From Caulobacter segnis (GTDB lineage Bacteria > Pseudomonadota > Alphaproteobacteria > Caulobacterales > Caulobacteraceae), in the NCBI RefSeq assembly GCF_023935105.1, contig NZ_CP096040.1, forward strand, positions 4,569,001 through 4,633,000: a stretch of DNA of 64,000 nucleotides, given 5' to 3'. This document shows positions 1 to 8,552 of this stretch, piece after piece. The position numbers and the translations under genes are program-made. The notes beneath the pieces are model-generated. The model did no database searches, had not been told where the DNA came from, and saw nothing but the letters and a program-made list of their open reading frames with translations. Position 1 is the first letter of the stretch; each line of letters opens with the position of its first letter.

Positions 1-1
1 C

Positions 2-664
2 GGCGCGGTCGACAAGATCCAGAACGGCTCGACCGGCAAGTACCGCTCGACCTTCGACGTGGCCCTGACCAAGCCGGGCACCTGGAAGATCGGCTCGGCC
101 AGCCAGAGCGTCATGGCCAGCTATACGGAGAACGGCGAGGTCAAGCGCTTCCGGGGCAGCCCCGAGGACTTCGCCAAGCAGGTCCCGGCCGGCGCCGCCG
201 ACCTGAAGACCATCAAGAGCTTCAATCGCAACGAGGTGTACGTCACCCGCGACAAGCCGACGACCGAGGTCTTCAAGCCGACCGGCAAGGGCCTGGAGCT
301 GTCGCCGATCACCCACCCCAACGACCTGGTCGCCGGCGAGGCCGCCAGCTTCAAGTTCCTGCTCGACGGCAAGCCCGCCGCCGACCTGGAGGTGACCATC
401 GCCGAGGGCGGCTCGCGCTACAGCCCGCGCCCCGACCTGAAGGTGAAGACCGGCGCCGACGGCGTCGTGAAGTTCACCCTGCCTGAAGCCGGCATGTACT
501 GGATCAACGCCACGGTGCGTACGGGCGCCATGCCCGGTCGCGGCCCCGGTGGTCCGGGTGGTCCGGGCGGCGGCATGGGCGGCCAGCAAGGTCCGGCCCA
601 GCCCCTGGCCGGCGACGGCTACAGCGCCAGCTACACCGCCGTGATCGAAGCCCAGCGGCCTTAA
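2..664 (+). CDS. DUF4198-like periplasmic protein, C-terminal part (5' end outside window)
   Basis: The frame is open from base 2 and ends in TAA at 662-664, so only the last 220 residues are seen and the start lies to the left. A beta-rich region (TKPGTWKIGSASQS) resembles DUF4198/CbiK-like periplasmic proteins found beside TonB receptors and metal or flavin systems. Near the C-terminus there is a low-complexity Gly/Pro/Met/Gln stretch (from about MPGRGPGGPGG to QQGPAQ) before a last beta strand. It lies 142 bp upstream of an ApbE gene on the same strand, which suggests a shared extracytoplasmic redox or metal function. The family is inferred from general character and context; no catalytic residue can be named. 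Confidence 0.65.
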   Translation, partial: GAVDKIQNGSTGKYRSTFDVALTKPGTWKIGSASQSVMASYTENGEVKRFRGSPEDFAKQVPAGAADLKTIKSFNRNEVYVTRDKPTTEVFKPTGKGLELSPITHPNDLVAGEAASFKFLLDGKPAADLEVTIAEGGSRYSPRPDLKVKTGADGVVKFTLPEAGMYWINATVRTGAMPGRGPGGPGGPGGGMGGQQGPAQPLAGDGYSASYTAVIEAQRP

Positions 665-670
665 GACCGC

Positions 671-794
671 TCTCCTCCCTCGCGTCGCGGGGAGGTGGCG
701 CGGCGCGGATACGCGCCGTGACGGAGGGGCGCACCTCGCCGTCGACGCCCCCTCCACCGCTTCGCGGTCCCCCTCCCCGTTTCACGGGGGAGGA
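671..794. repeat. GC-rich inverted intergenic repeat (CTCCCC/GGGGAG type)
   Basis: This fills most of the gap between the DUF4198 gene and apbE. It is built from short hairpins: TCCCTCGCGTCGCGGGGA, then CCCCTCCACCGCTTCGCGG, then CCTCCCCGTTTCACGGGGGAGG. Similar elements lie at 4832-4962, 11191-11350, 17139-17254 and 41474-41586, always between genes. Such an element could fold in RNA, but none of the copies has a clear T-tract of its own. Confidence 0.6.
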
Positions 795-806
795 TGAGAT
801 TGCCCA

Positions 807-1799
807 ATGCCCCGCGTCCTCGTCCCCGCCCTGACCACGCCGCCCGCCCGCCCCGTCGGCGGGAGCGTGCGCGCGTTCGGCGGCGCGACCATGGGGACGA
901 CCTGGTCGGTAAAGGCGGTGCTGCCAGCGACCACGGACTTGCCCGCCCTCGAAGCCATGGTCCAGCGCGCCCTCGACGCGGTCGTCGCCGAGATGAGCCC
1001 GTGGGCGCCGCTGTCGGATCTCTGTCGCTACAACCGCGCCACGCCGGGAAGCTGGACGCTCCTGCCGCCCGCGACCGCCACGGTACTGCGCCGCGCGATC
1101 GCGGTGGCGCAGCAGTCGGACGGCGCCTTCGACCCGACCCTTGGGGCCCTGGTCGATCTCTGGGGCTTCGGCCCCCGCGCCTTCTCCGGCGGCCCGCCGG
1201 ACGCAACCGACATCACCGCCCTCCGCGAGGCCGGCGGCTGGACGCGCCTGACCCTGGACGGCGACGCCCTGTTCCAGCCGGGCGGGCTGAAGCTGGATCT
1301 CAACGGCATCGCCAAGGGCTTCGGCATCGACCAGGCCGCCGCCGCCCTGGATCGCGCCGGCGTCAGGAGCTATCTCGTCGAGGTCGGCGGCGAGCTGCGC
1401 GGCGTCGGCGCCAAGCCCGACGGCCAGCCCTGGTGGGTCGAACTGGAGCGCCCACCCACCGCCAATGATTCCGAACAGACGCTCGTCGCCTTGCATGACC
1501 TGGCCGTCGCCACCTCGGGCGACTACCGGCGGTTCTTCGACCATGGCGGCCGCCGTTACGCCCACACGCTGGACCCGGCCACCGGCGCGCCCGTGACCCA
1601 CGCGACCGTCAGCGTCACCGTGCTGGCCAGAGACTGCATGAGCGCCGACGCCTGGGCCACGGCCCTGACGGTCATGGCGCCCGACACCGCCCTGGCCTTC
1701 GCGGCCGAACACGACCTGGCCGCCCTGATCGTCAGCCGCGACGCCTCCGGTCTGCAAGAGCGCCTCTCGCCGGCCCTGCGGGCGATGCTGGACGCATGA
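807..1799 (+). CDS. apbE: FAD:protein FMN transferase (ApbE family)
   Basis: ApbE attaches FMN covalently to Ser/Thr of target redox proteins, usually outside the cytoplasmic membrane. The 330-residue protein shows the family blocks: GGATMGTTWSV near residue 25, DGAFDPTLGALVDLWGFG near 105-122, LDLNGIAKGFGID near 163-175, VEVGGELRG near 191, and AHTLDPATGAP followed by CMSADAWATAL near 252-285, the metal-site region. The first 20 residues are not a convincing signal peptide or lipobox, unlike many ApbE proteins, so its location is uncertain. Its stop overlaps the start of the next gene (ATGA at 1796-1799), so the two are translationally coupled. The likely partner is the flavoprotein reductase downstream or a flavinylated protein to the left of the window. 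Confidence 0.9.
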   Translation: MPRVLVPALTTPPARPVGGSVRAFGGATMGTTWSVKAVLPATTDLPALEAMVQRALDAVVAEMSPWAPLSDLCRYNRATPGSWTLLPPATATVLRRAIAVAQQSDGAFDPTLGALVDLWGFGPRAFSGGPPDATDITALREAGGWTRLTLDGDALFQPGGLKLDLNGIAKGFGIDQAAAALDRAGVRSYLVEVGGELRGVGAKPDGQPWWVELERPPTANDSEQTLVALHDLAVATSGDYRRFFDHGGRRYAHTLDPATGAPVTHATVSVTVLARDCMSADAWATALTVMAPDTALAFAAEHDLAALIVSRDASGLQERLSPALRAMLDA

Positions 1800-3181
1800 T
1801 CGACCTCGACGCCTTCTCGCCCGAGACCCGCCGCCTGATCGCCGCCGGCGCGGTGGCGGGCGTCTATGGCCTGTTTTGTGGCGGGATCGCCCTGCGTGAG
1901 ACCCTGCGCCGCCGCGCCGCCCGCCGCGAGGTCCAAGCCCTGTCGCAGGGCGCCGGCGAGCCGGTGCTGGTCGCCTACGCCAGCCAGACCGGCTTCGCCG
2001 AGGAACTGGCCAACGCCACCGCCAAGGCGCTATCGGACGCCGGCGCGCCTGTCACCCTGCGCGAGCTCGGCGCCGTCACCGCCCCCGACCTGACCGGCCG
2101 CGCCTTGTTCGTGGTCAGCACCACCGGCGAGGGCGACGCACCCGACCCGGCCCGCGCCTTCATCCGCGACGTGATGAAGGACGGCGCCGACCTCTCGGCC
2201 CTGCGCTATGGCGTGCTGGCCCTGGGGGATTCGAGCTACGCCCATGTCTGCGCCTTCGGCCGGTCGCTGGACGCCTGGCTGGCCCACTCAGGCGCCGCGC
2301 CCCTGTTCGACCGGGTCGAGGTCGACGACGGCGATCCCGGGGCCTTGCGCCACTGGCAGGGGCAGCTTTCCCTGCTCACCGGCGTCACCGACGCCCCCGA
2401 CTGGAGCCGCCCCGCCTACGGCCGCTGGACCTTGGCCGAGCGCCGGCTGCTCAATCCCGGCGGCCCGGGCGGCGAGGCTTGGCATATCCGCCTGACACCG
2501 CCCGATCCTTCCGTAGGCGATGGCGCGGCGTGGCAGGCCGGCGACATCCTAGAGATCGGTCCGCGCAACGACCCGGCCTTGCCGCATCGTGAATATTCGA
2601 TCGCCTCGCTGCCCAGCGACGGCGGGGTCGAGCTGATCGTCCGCCTGACGGCCCGCGCCGACGGCCAGCCGGGCCTGGGCTCGGGCTGGCTGTGCCAGGC
2701 CGCCGCGGTCGGCGGCCTCATCGACGCCCGCGTGCGCGTCAACCGCGGCTTCCACGCCCCGGACCCGATCCGGCCGCTGATCCTGATCGGCTCAGGCACC
2801 GGCCTGGCCGGCTTGCGCGCCCACCTCAAGGCCCGCGCGGCCCTGGGCGCCCACCGAAACTGGCTGGTGTTCGGCGAGCGAACCTCGGCCCACGACTTCT
2901 TCCATCGCGCCGAGATCCAGGGCTGGAAGGCCGCCGGCGTGCTGGAGCGCCTGGACCTGGCCTTCTCCCGCGACCAGACCGAGCGGACCTATGTCCAGCA
3001 CCGCCTGCGCGCGGCGGCGGAGGTGTTGCGCCAATGGGTGACCGACGGCGCGGCGATCTATGTCTGCGGATCGCTGGAAGGCATGTCGCGCGACGTGCAC
3101 GCGGCGCTGGTCGAGGTGCTGGGAACGGAGACCGTCGAGCGCCTAACCGACGAGGGGCTGTACCGGCGGGACGTCTACTAG
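1796..3181 (+). CDS. Flavodoxin / FAD-NADPH reductase fusion (CysJ/P450-reductase type)
   Basis: The 461-residue protein begins with a hydrophobic stretch (residues 14-30, LIAAGAVAGVYGLFCGG), probably a membrane anchor. A flavodoxin domain follows (ASQTGFAEELA near 60, STTGEGDAPDPA near 105, ALGDSSYAHVCAFG near 140). Next come an FAD-binding domain (REYSIASLPS near 264) and a nicotinamide domain (LIGSGTGLAGLRAHL near 328, YVCGSLEGMSRDVHAAL near 424). It ends in YRRDVY, as CysJ-type diflavin reductases do. It would pass electrons from NADPH through FAD and FMN to a partner. Its coupling to apbE suggests a role in a membrane flavin electron chain rather than sulfite reduction, and no CysI is nearby. 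The stop is interlocked with that of mobA (shared CTAG, 3178-3181). Confidence 0.88.
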   Translation: MIDLDAFSPETRRLIAAGAVAGVYGLFCGGIALRETLRRRAARREVQALSQGAGEPVLVAYASQTGFAEELANATAKALSDAGAPVTLRELGAVTAPDLTGRALFVVSTTGEGDAPDPARAFIRDVMKDGADLSALRYGVLALGDSSYAHVCAFGRSLDAWLAHSGAAPLFDRVEVDDGDPGALRHWQGQLSLLTGVTDAPDWSRPAYGRWTLAERRLLNPGGPGGEAWHIRLTPPDPSVGDGAAWQAGDILEIGPRNDPALPHREYSIASLPSDGGVELIVRLTARADGQPGLGSGWLCQAAAVGGLIDARVRVNRGFHAPDPIRPLILIGSGTGLAGLRAHLKARAALGAHRNWLVFGERTSAHDFFHRAEIQGWKAAGVLERLDLAFSRDQTERTYVQHRLRAAAEVLRQWVTDGAAIYVCGSLEGMSRDVHAALVEVLGTETVERLTDEGLYRRDVY

Positions 3182-3687
3182 CGCCGTAGCGCCTCGCGCT
3201 CCTCCGGCGTATTGGCCCCCCTCAGCCGCGCCATCGCGCCGTCCGGGACCGGCAGGGCCACCAGCCCCGCCCGCTCCACCAGCCGCCGCAGCGGCCAGCC
3301 GGCCTCGGCGTCGGCCGGGATCGCATCGGCCGCCACCACCATCGGCACCGGCAAGCCTTCGTAGACCCCGCCGCCGAGCAACAGCGGCGCGAGGTCCTCC
3401 ACCGTCACGGTCGGCGCGTCCACGGCCAGCACCAGCAGCCGCGTGGTCCCCAGCGCCTTCGCGCCGGCCAGCACGCCGCCGACCGGGCCCGCGCCGGCCT
3501 CGTCGTCCGGGACCCAGGGCAGGCCCAGGTCCGCGCCGGCGGTGACCAGGGCCTCCGCGCCCACGGCCCGCGCCAGGTCCGCGACACGGTCCACCGCCCG
3601 CCGCCCGTCCCAGTCGAGCACGGCCTTGTCTCGCCCCATCCGCCGGGAGCCGCCGCCACACAGAATGATCGCGCCCAGCGAGGTCAT
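3178..3687 (-). CDS. mobA: Molybdenum cofactor guanylyltransferase
   Basis: MobA adds GMP to molybdopterin to make the bis-MGD cofactor of DMSO-reductase-family enzymes. The 169-residue protein carries the N-terminal nucleotide-binding signature LCGGGSRRMGRDK (residues 9-21), GPVGGVLAG near 70 and the metal-site block VLAVDAPTV near 87-95 (VDAP here; VDMP or CDMP in many homologues). It is slightly shorter than the usual 190-200 residues. It is convergent with the flavoreductase gene and divergent from the LacI gene, so it is probably monocistronic. The ATG at 3685-3687 is the only good start. Confidence 0.88.
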   Translation of the reverse strand: MTSLGAIILCGGGSRRMGRDKAVLDWDGRRAVDRVADLARAVGAEALVTAGADLGLPWVPDDEAGAGPVGGVLAGAKALGTTRLLVLAVDAPTVTVEDLAPLLLGGGVYEGLPVPMVVAADAIPADAEAGWPLRRLVERAGLVALPVPDGAMARLRGANTPEEREALRR

Positions 3688-3774
3688 GGCCCGGTCTTAG
3701 CAGGATTTTCCATCGGTCTTCCAAGCTCTGCCCGAAGCGGTCTAGTGTCCGGCCCGCAAAGGGACGGAAAAACA

Positions 3775-4830
3775 ATGAGCCAGCCTGCCGAGCGCCAGCG
3801 TCGTCGTACGACCCAGAGCGCCACGATCCGTGACGTGGCCGCCCGCGCGGGCGTGTCGCCGATGACCGTGTCGCGGGTGATCAATCGCGAGAGCACGGTC
3901 AAGGAAGAGACCCGGGCCTTGGTCGAGAAGGCCATCGCCGACCTCAACTACGCCCCCAACCCCGCCGCCCGCAGCCTGGCCGGCAGCGCGCCGTTCCGCA
4001 TCGGCCTGCTCTACGACAACCCCTCGACCGGTTACCTGTCCGAGTTCCTGGTCGGGGCCCTGGACGAGAGCAGCCGCACCGGGGCCCAGATCGTCATCGA
4101 GAAGTGCGCCGAGCCCGAACTGGCCGGCGCCACCCTCACTCGCCTGCTGAAGACCGGCGTCGACGGCCTGATCCTGCCGCCGCCGCTGTGCGAGTCGCCG
4201 CAGGTCCTGGCCGAGGTGAAGGCCGCCGGCGCGGCCGCCGTGGCCGTCGCCCCGGGCATGGCCAGCAGCGACATGGCCACCATCCGCATCGACAACGAAG
4301 CGGCCGCCTACGAGCTGACCCAGCACCTGATCGCCCTGGGCCACAAGCGGTTCGGCTTCATCAAGGGCCACCCCAACCAGACCGTCAGCCAGCAGCGCCT
4401 GGACGGCTTCATGGCCGCCCTGAAGGCCGCCGGGATCCCGCAGGAGGATATCCGGGTCGAGCAGGGCTACTTCACCTATCGCTCCGGCCTGGAGGCGGCC
4501 GAGCGGCTGCTGGGCGTCGAGCCCCGCCCGACGGCGCTGTTTGCGGCCAATGACGACATGGCCGCCGCCGCCGCCGGTCTGGCCCACCGCCTGGGCCTGG
4601 ACGTGCCGGGCGACATCTCGATCGTCGGCTTCGACGACACCTCGATCGCCGACAACATCTGGCCGGCCCTGACCACCGTCCACCAGCCCATCGCCGCCAT
4701 GGCCCGCGCCGCCGTCGACCTGGTGCTGGAAGAAATCCGCCGCCACCGCGACGGCGGCGGCGAACCCCGCCAGCTTATGCACCCCCACACGCTGATCGTG
4801 CGGGATTCATCAGGGCCGGTTAGCGACTAA
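3775..4830 (+). CDS. LacI-family transcriptional regulator
   Basis: The N-terminal helix-turn-helix is classic LacI (ATIRDVAARAGVSPMTVSRV, then NYAPNPAARSLAG), followed by a periplasmic-binding-protein-like sensor domain (LFAANDDMAAAAAGLAHRLG, SIVGFDDTSIADNIWPALTT). An in-frame GTG at 3745 would add ten residues, but GGGACGG lies seven bases before the ATG at 3775, which I chose; this gives 351 residues. It stands 268 bp upstream of xylX on the same strand. A palindromic LacI-type operator lies between them, so it may control the xyl operon. In C. crescentus the characterised xylose repressor XylR is encoded elsewhere, so orthology is not claimed. Confidence 0.9.
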   Translation: MSQPAERQRRRTTQSATIRDVAARAGVSPMTVSRVINRESTVKEETRALVEKAIADLNYAPNPAARSLAGSAPFRIGLLYDNPSTGYLSEFLVGALDESSRTGAQIVIEKCAEPELAGATLTRLLKTGVDGLILPPPLCESPQVLAEVKAAGAAAVAVAPGMASSDMATIRIDNEAAAYELTQHLIALGHKRFGFIKGHPNQTVSQQRLDGFMAALKAAGIPQEDIRVEQGYFTYRSGLEAAERLLGVEPRPTALFAANDDMAAAAAGLAHRLGLDVPGDISIVGFDDTSIADNIWPALTTVHQPIAAMARAAVDLVLEEIRRHRDGGGEPRQLMHPHTLIVRDSSGPVSD

Positions 4831-4831
4831 A

Positions 4832-4962
4832 GCTCCCTCTCCCATGGGGAGAGGGTTGGGGTGAGGGGTTACGGCGCCCGACGGAGCGCGGCACGCCGTC
4901 GTAACCCCTCACCCTCCCACCGCTACGCGGCGGGCCCCTCCCTCTCCCTATGGGAGAGGGGT
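4832..4962. repeat. GC-rich inverted intergenic repeat
   Basis: The arms CTCCCTCTCCCATGGGGAG and CTCCCTCTCCCTATGGGAGAG flank GTGAGGGGTTACGGCG and CGTCGTAACCCCTCAC, which are themselves inverted, so the whole unit can form one long cruciform or RNA hairpin. It sits between the LacI gene and the xylX promoter and may stop readthrough into the xyl operon. It belongs to the same class as the elements at 671, 11191, 17139 and 41474. Confidence 0.65.
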
Positions 4963-5013
4963 CTCCGAAGGGGATTCCCAAATTGGTCTGACAACGCGCT
5001 TGCCGTCTTTCCA

Positions 5014-5027
5014 TGTTAGCGCTACCA
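5014..5027. promoter_or_regulatory. xylX operator (xylose-responsive LacI-type site)
   Basis: TGTTAGCGCTACCA is an imperfect 14-bp palindrome around the centre AGCGCT, 71 bp before the xylX start. This is the element known in the C. crescentus xylX promoter, where XylR represses and xylose relieves repression. The promoter should lie immediately upstream (about 4985-5014, TCTGACAACGCGCTTGCCG). Variants of the site recur at 46324, 56921, 57165 and 62018. Confidence 0.85.
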
Positions 5028-5098
5028 AGTCTCGACGAACGAGCGCCGCCGATCTTAGCGGCAGCCTTGAGACGCTCGACTAAAGGGGAGACGACGCC

Positions 5099-6253
5099 GT
5101 GGGCGTGAGTGAATTCCTTCCGGAAGACTGGAAAGACGCGACCCTGCTGGGCCGCATCGACTTCGGCGATGGCCCGACGCCCGTGCTGGTGCGCGGCGGC
5201 CGCGTCGAGGACGTGTCGAAGATCGCCCCCACCGTCGCCGACCTGATGAACGCCTTCGGCCCCGGCGCACAGATCCCGCGCGGCGAGGACAAGGGCCCGC
5301 TGGAAGCCCTCGACATCCGCCCCGTGTGGGAAGACGCCGACGGCCAGGCGGCCGTGAAGCTGCTGGCCCCCGTCGACCTGCAGGTGCTGAAGGCCGCCGG
5401 CGTGACCTTCGCCGTCTCGACCCTGGAGCGGGTGATCGAGGAGCGCGCGCGCGGCGACGCCGCCGCCGCCCTGAAGATCCGCGAGCAGCTGTCGGCCAGC
5501 ATGGGCGGCGACCTGAAGAGCGTGAACCCGGGCTCGGAAGGTGCCGAGCGCCTGAAGCAAACCCTGATCAAGGACGGCCTCTGGTCGCAGTATCTGGAAG
5601 TCGCCATCGGCCCCGACGCCGAGATCTTCACCAAGGGCCCGACCCTGTCGTCGATGGGCTGGGGCGATCACGTCGGCGTCCGCTACGACAGTCACTGGAA
5701 CAACCCCGAGCCGGAAGTCGTGCTTCTGTGCGACGGTTCGGGCCAGATCCGTGGCGCCTCGCTGGGCAATGACGTCAACCTGCGCGACTTCGAGGGCCGT
5801 TCGGCCCTGCTGCTCAGCAAGGCCAAGGACAACAACGCCTCGTGCGCGATCGGCCCGTTCTTCCGCCTGTTCGACGATACCTTCGCCCTGGACGACGTCC
5901 GCTCGGCCGAGGTCGAGCTGAAGATCACCGGCCGCGACAACTTCGTGCTGGATGGCCACAGCAACATGAGCCTGATCAGCCGTGACCCCGCCGTGCTGGC
6001 CGGCCAGGCGTTCGGCAAGCAGCACCAGTATCCGGACGGTTTCGCCCTGTTCCTGGGCACCATGTTCGCCCCGATCCAGGACCGCGACGCGCCGGGCCAG
6101 GGCTTTACCCACAAGGTCGGCGACCGCGTCCGCGTCTCGACCCCCAAGCTGGGCGTGCTCGAGAACGAAGTCACCACCTGCGACAAGGCCCAGCCGTGGA
6201 CGTTCGGCATCTCGGCCCTGATCCGCAACCTGGCCGGCCGCGGCCTCCTCTAA
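5099..6253 (+). CDS. xylX: 2-keto-3-deoxy-D-xylonate dehydratase
   Basis: First gene of the xylose operon. The enzyme dehydrates 2-keto-3-deoxy-D-xylonate to 2-oxoglutarate semialdehyde in the Weimberg pathway. The 384-residue protein starts MGVSEFLPEDWK, as C. crescentus XylX does. Its C-terminal half has the fumarylacetoacetate-hydrolase-type fold signature (GWGDHVGVRYDSHWNNPEPEV, then LGNDVNLRDFEGRSALLL, and CAIGPFFRLFDDTF). The GTG start is supported by GGGGAG about ten bases upstream and by the conserved N-terminus. xylA follows 16 bp after the stop. Confidence 0.95.
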   Translation: MGVSEFLPEDWKDATLLGRIDFGDGPTPVLVRGGRVEDVSKIAPTVADLMNAFGPGAQIPRGEDKGPLEALDIRPVWEDADGQAAVKLLAPVDLQVLKAAGVTFAVSTLERVIEERARGDAAAALKIREQLSASMGGDLKSVNPGSEGAERLKQTLIKDGLWSQYLEVAIGPDAEIFTKGPTLSSMGWGDHVGVRYDSHWNNPEPEVVLLCDGSGQIRGASLGNDVNLRDFEGRSALLLSKAKDNNASCAIGPFFRLFDDTFALDDVRSAEVELKITGRDNFVLDGHSNMSLISRDPAVLAGQAFGKQHQYPDGFALFLGTMFAPIQDRDAPGQGFTHKVGDRVRVSTPKLGVLENEVTTCDKAQPWTFGISALIRNLAGRGLL

Positions 6254-6269
6254 TCCAAGGACTTTCGGG

Positions 6270-7706
6270 ATGACCGACACCCTGCGCCACTACATCGGCG
6301 GCGAACGCGTCGCCGCCGACGCTCCGGCCGAGAGCCTGAACCCGTCGAACACCAACGACGTCGTCGCCAAGGTGCCGATGGGCGGCCAGGCCGAGGTCGA
6401 CGCCGCCGTCGACGCGGCCAAGAAAGCCTTCCCGAGCTGGTCGGAAGCCTCGCCGGAAGTCCGCTCGGACCTCCTGGACAAGGTCGGCAGCACCATCATC
6501 GCCCGCAGCGCCGAGATCGGCAGGCTGCTGGCGCGCGAAGAGGGCAAGACGGTTCCGGAAGGCGTCGGCGAGACCGTCCGCGCCGGCCGCATCTTCAAGT
6601 ACTTCGCTGGCGAGGCCCTGCGCCGCCACGGCCAGAACCTGGAAAGCACCCGTCCCGGCGTCGAGGTCCAGACCTACCGCCAGGCGGTCGGCGTGTTCGG
6701 CCTGATCACGCCCTGGAACTTCCCGATCGCCATCCCGGCCTGGAAGGCGGCGCCCGCCCTGGCCTTTGGCAACACCGTGGTGATCAAGCCGGCCGGCCCG
6801 ACGCCTGCGACGGCGAACGTACTGGCCGACATCATGGTCGAGTGCGGCGCTCCGGCCGGCGTGTTCAACATGCTGTTCGGCCGTGGCTCGATGGGCGACG
6901 CCCTGATCAAGCACAAGGACGTCGACGGCGTCTCGTTCACCGGCTCGCAGGGCGTAGGCGCGCAAGTCGCCGCCGCCGCAGTGGCCCGCCAGGCCCGCGT
7001 GCAGCTGGAGATGGGCGGCAAGAACCCGCTGATCATCCTGGACGACGCCGACCTGGAACGCGCCGTCGCTATCGCCCTGGACGGCTCGTTCTACGCCACC
7101 GGCCAGCGCTGCACCGCCAGCTCGCGCCTGATCGTCCAGGACGGCATCCACGACAAGTTCGTGGCCCTGCTGGCCGAGAAGGTCGCCGCCCTGCGCATCG
7201 GCGATGCTCTGGATCCGAACACCCAGATCGGCCCGGCCGTCTCCGAAGACCAGATGGAGACCTCGTACAAGTACATCGACATCGCCAAGGGTGAAGGCGG
7301 CCGCCTTGTCACCGGCGGCGATCGCCTGAAGCTGGACAACCCCGGCTGGTACGTGCAGCCGACGCTGATCGCCGACACCCAGGCTGGCATGCGGATCAAC
7401 AACGAGGAAGTCTTCGGCCCCGTCGCCTCGACCATCCGCGTGAAGTCGTACGAAGAGGCGCTGGAGATCGCCAACGGCGTCGAGTTCGGCCTGTCGGCCG
7501 GCATCGCCACGACCTCGCTGAAGTACGCCCGCCACTTCCAGCGCAACGCCAAGGCCGGCATGACCATGGTCAACCTGGCCACGGCCGGCGTCGACTATCA
7601 CGTGCCGTTCGGCGGCACCAAGAGCAGCTCGTACGGCGCGCGCGAACAGGGCTTCGCCGCGGTCGAGTTCTTCACCCAGACCAAAACCTCCTACTCGTGG
7701 TCCTAA
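6270..7706 (+). CDS. xylA: 2-oxoglutarate semialdehyde dehydrogenase
   Basis: An aldehyde dehydrogenase of 478 residues that oxidises 2-oxoglutarate semialdehyde to 2-oxoglutarate, the last Weimberg step, which feeds the TCA cycle. Family hallmarks: TPWNFPIAIPAWKAAPALAFGN near 148-170, the catalytic glutamate block LEMGGKNPL near 248-256, and the catalytic cysteine in ATGQRCTASSRL near 277-288. The name follows the Caulobacter xylXABCD convention; this is not xylose isomerase, which is also called XylA. It is followed by xylB with a 5-bp gap. Confidence 0.95.
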   Translation: MTDTLRHYIGGERVAADAPAESLNPSNTNDVVAKVPMGGQAEVDAAVDAAKKAFPSWSEASPEVRSDLLDKVGSTIIARSAEIGRLLAREEGKTVPEGVGETVRAGRIFKYFAGEALRRHGQNLESTRPGVEVQTYRQAVGVFGLITPWNFPIAIPAWKAAPALAFGNTVVIKPAGPTPATANVLADIMVECGAPAGVFNMLFGRGSMGDALIKHKDVDGVSFTGSQGVGAQVAAAAVARQARVQLEMGGKNPLIILDDADLERAVAIALDGSFYATGQRCTASSRLIVQDGIHDKFVALLAEKVAALRIGDALDPNTQIGPAVSEDQMETSYKYIDIAKGEGGRLVTGGDRLKLDNPGWYVQPTLIADTQAGMRINNEEVFGPVASTIRVKSYEEALEIANGVEFGLSAGIATTSLKYARHFQRNAKAGMTMVNLATAGVDYHVPFGGTKSSSYGAREQGFAAVEFFTQTKTSYSWS

Positions 7707-7711
7707 GCAGC

Positions 7712-8461
7712 ATGTCCTCAGCCATCTATCCCAGCCTGAAGGGCAAGCGCGTCGTCATCACCGGCGGCGGCTCGGGCATCGGGGCCGGCCTGGTCGCCGG
7801 CTTCGTCCGCCAGGGCGCGGAAGTGATCTTCCTCGACATCGTCGACGAGGATTCCAACGCCCTGGTCGCCGAGCTGTCGAAGGACGCGGCGATCGCGCCG
7901 GTCTACAAGCGCTGCGACCTGATGGACCTGACCGCGCTGAAGGCGGTGTTCAGCGAGATCGGCGACGTCGACGTGCTGGTCAACAACGCCGGCAACGACG
8001 ACCGCCATAGCCTTAGCGACCTGACGCCCGAGTACTGGGACAACCGCATCGGCGTGAACCTGCGCCACATGGTGTTCGCGGCCCAGGCCGTGGCGCCCGG
8101 CATGGCCAAGCGCGGCGGCGGGGCGATCATCAACTTCGGCTCGATCAGCTGGCACCTGGGCCTCGAGGACCTGGTTCTCTACGAAACCGCCAAGGCCGGC
8201 ATCGAGGGCATGACCCGCGCCCTGGCCCGCGAGCTGGGCAAGGACGACATCCGCGTCACCTGCGTGGTGCCCGGCAACGTCAAGACCAAGCGCCAGGAGA
8301 AGTGGTACACGCCGGAAGGCGAGGCCGAGATCGTCAAGGCCCAGTGCGTGAAGGGCCGCATCCTGCCCGAGAACGTCGCCTCGCTGGTGCTGTTCCTGGC
8401 CTCGGACGACGCCTCGCTATGCACCGGTCACGAATACTGGATCGACGCGGGCTGGCGCTAG
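7712..8461 (+). CDS. xylB: D-xylose 1-dehydrogenase (SDR family)
   Basis: It oxidises D-xylose to D-xylono-1,4-lactone with NAD+, the first step of the pathway. The 249-residue short-chain dehydrogenase has the cofactor motif TGGGSGIG (residues 19-26), NNAGN near 95, the catalytic Ser in GSISWHLG, YxxxK in VLYETAKAG, and the C-terminal block CTGHEYWIDAGWR. An in-frame GTG at 7697 would overlap xylA; the ATG at 7712 matches the conserved N-terminus MSSAIYPSLKGKR. Not to be confused with xylulokinase. Confidence 0.95.
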   Translation: MSSAIYPSLKGKRVVITGGGSGIGAGLVAGFVRQGAEVIFLDIVDEDSNALVAELSKDAAIAPVYKRCDLMDLTALKAVFSEIGDVDVLVNNAGNDDRHSLSDLTPEYWDNRIGVNLRHMVFAAQAVAPGMAKRGGGAIINFGSISWHLGLEDLVLYETAKAGIEGMTRALARELGKDDIRVTCVVPGNVKTKRQEKWYTPEGEAEIVKAQCVKGRILPENVASLVLFLASDDASLCTGHEYWIDAGWR

Positions 8462-8470
8462 CTGGCGGGG

Positions 8471-8523
8471 CCGTTCGACGAAAGGAGGCCTTCCCAGGAG
8501 GGCCTCATCGCCTTATCGAACGG
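8471..8523 (+). other. Intercistronic mRNA hairpin between xylB and xylC
   Basis: A nested stem: outer arms CCGTTCGA (8471-8478) and TCGAACGG (8516-8523) are perfectly complementary, and inner arms GAGGCC (8485-8490) and GGCCTC (8501-8506) are too. No T-tract follows, so it is not an intrinsic terminator. It could protect or separate the xylXAB and xylCD parts of the transcript. Confidence 0.6.
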
Positions 8524-8552
8524 TCTGCATCGGTTTCACGGAGACTTCGAGT

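Noticed and set aside
3775..4830. Naming the LacI protein XylR
   Set aside because: Position next to xylX is suggestive, but the characterised C. crescentus XylR is encoded far from its xyl operon, and I cannot align the two proteins here.
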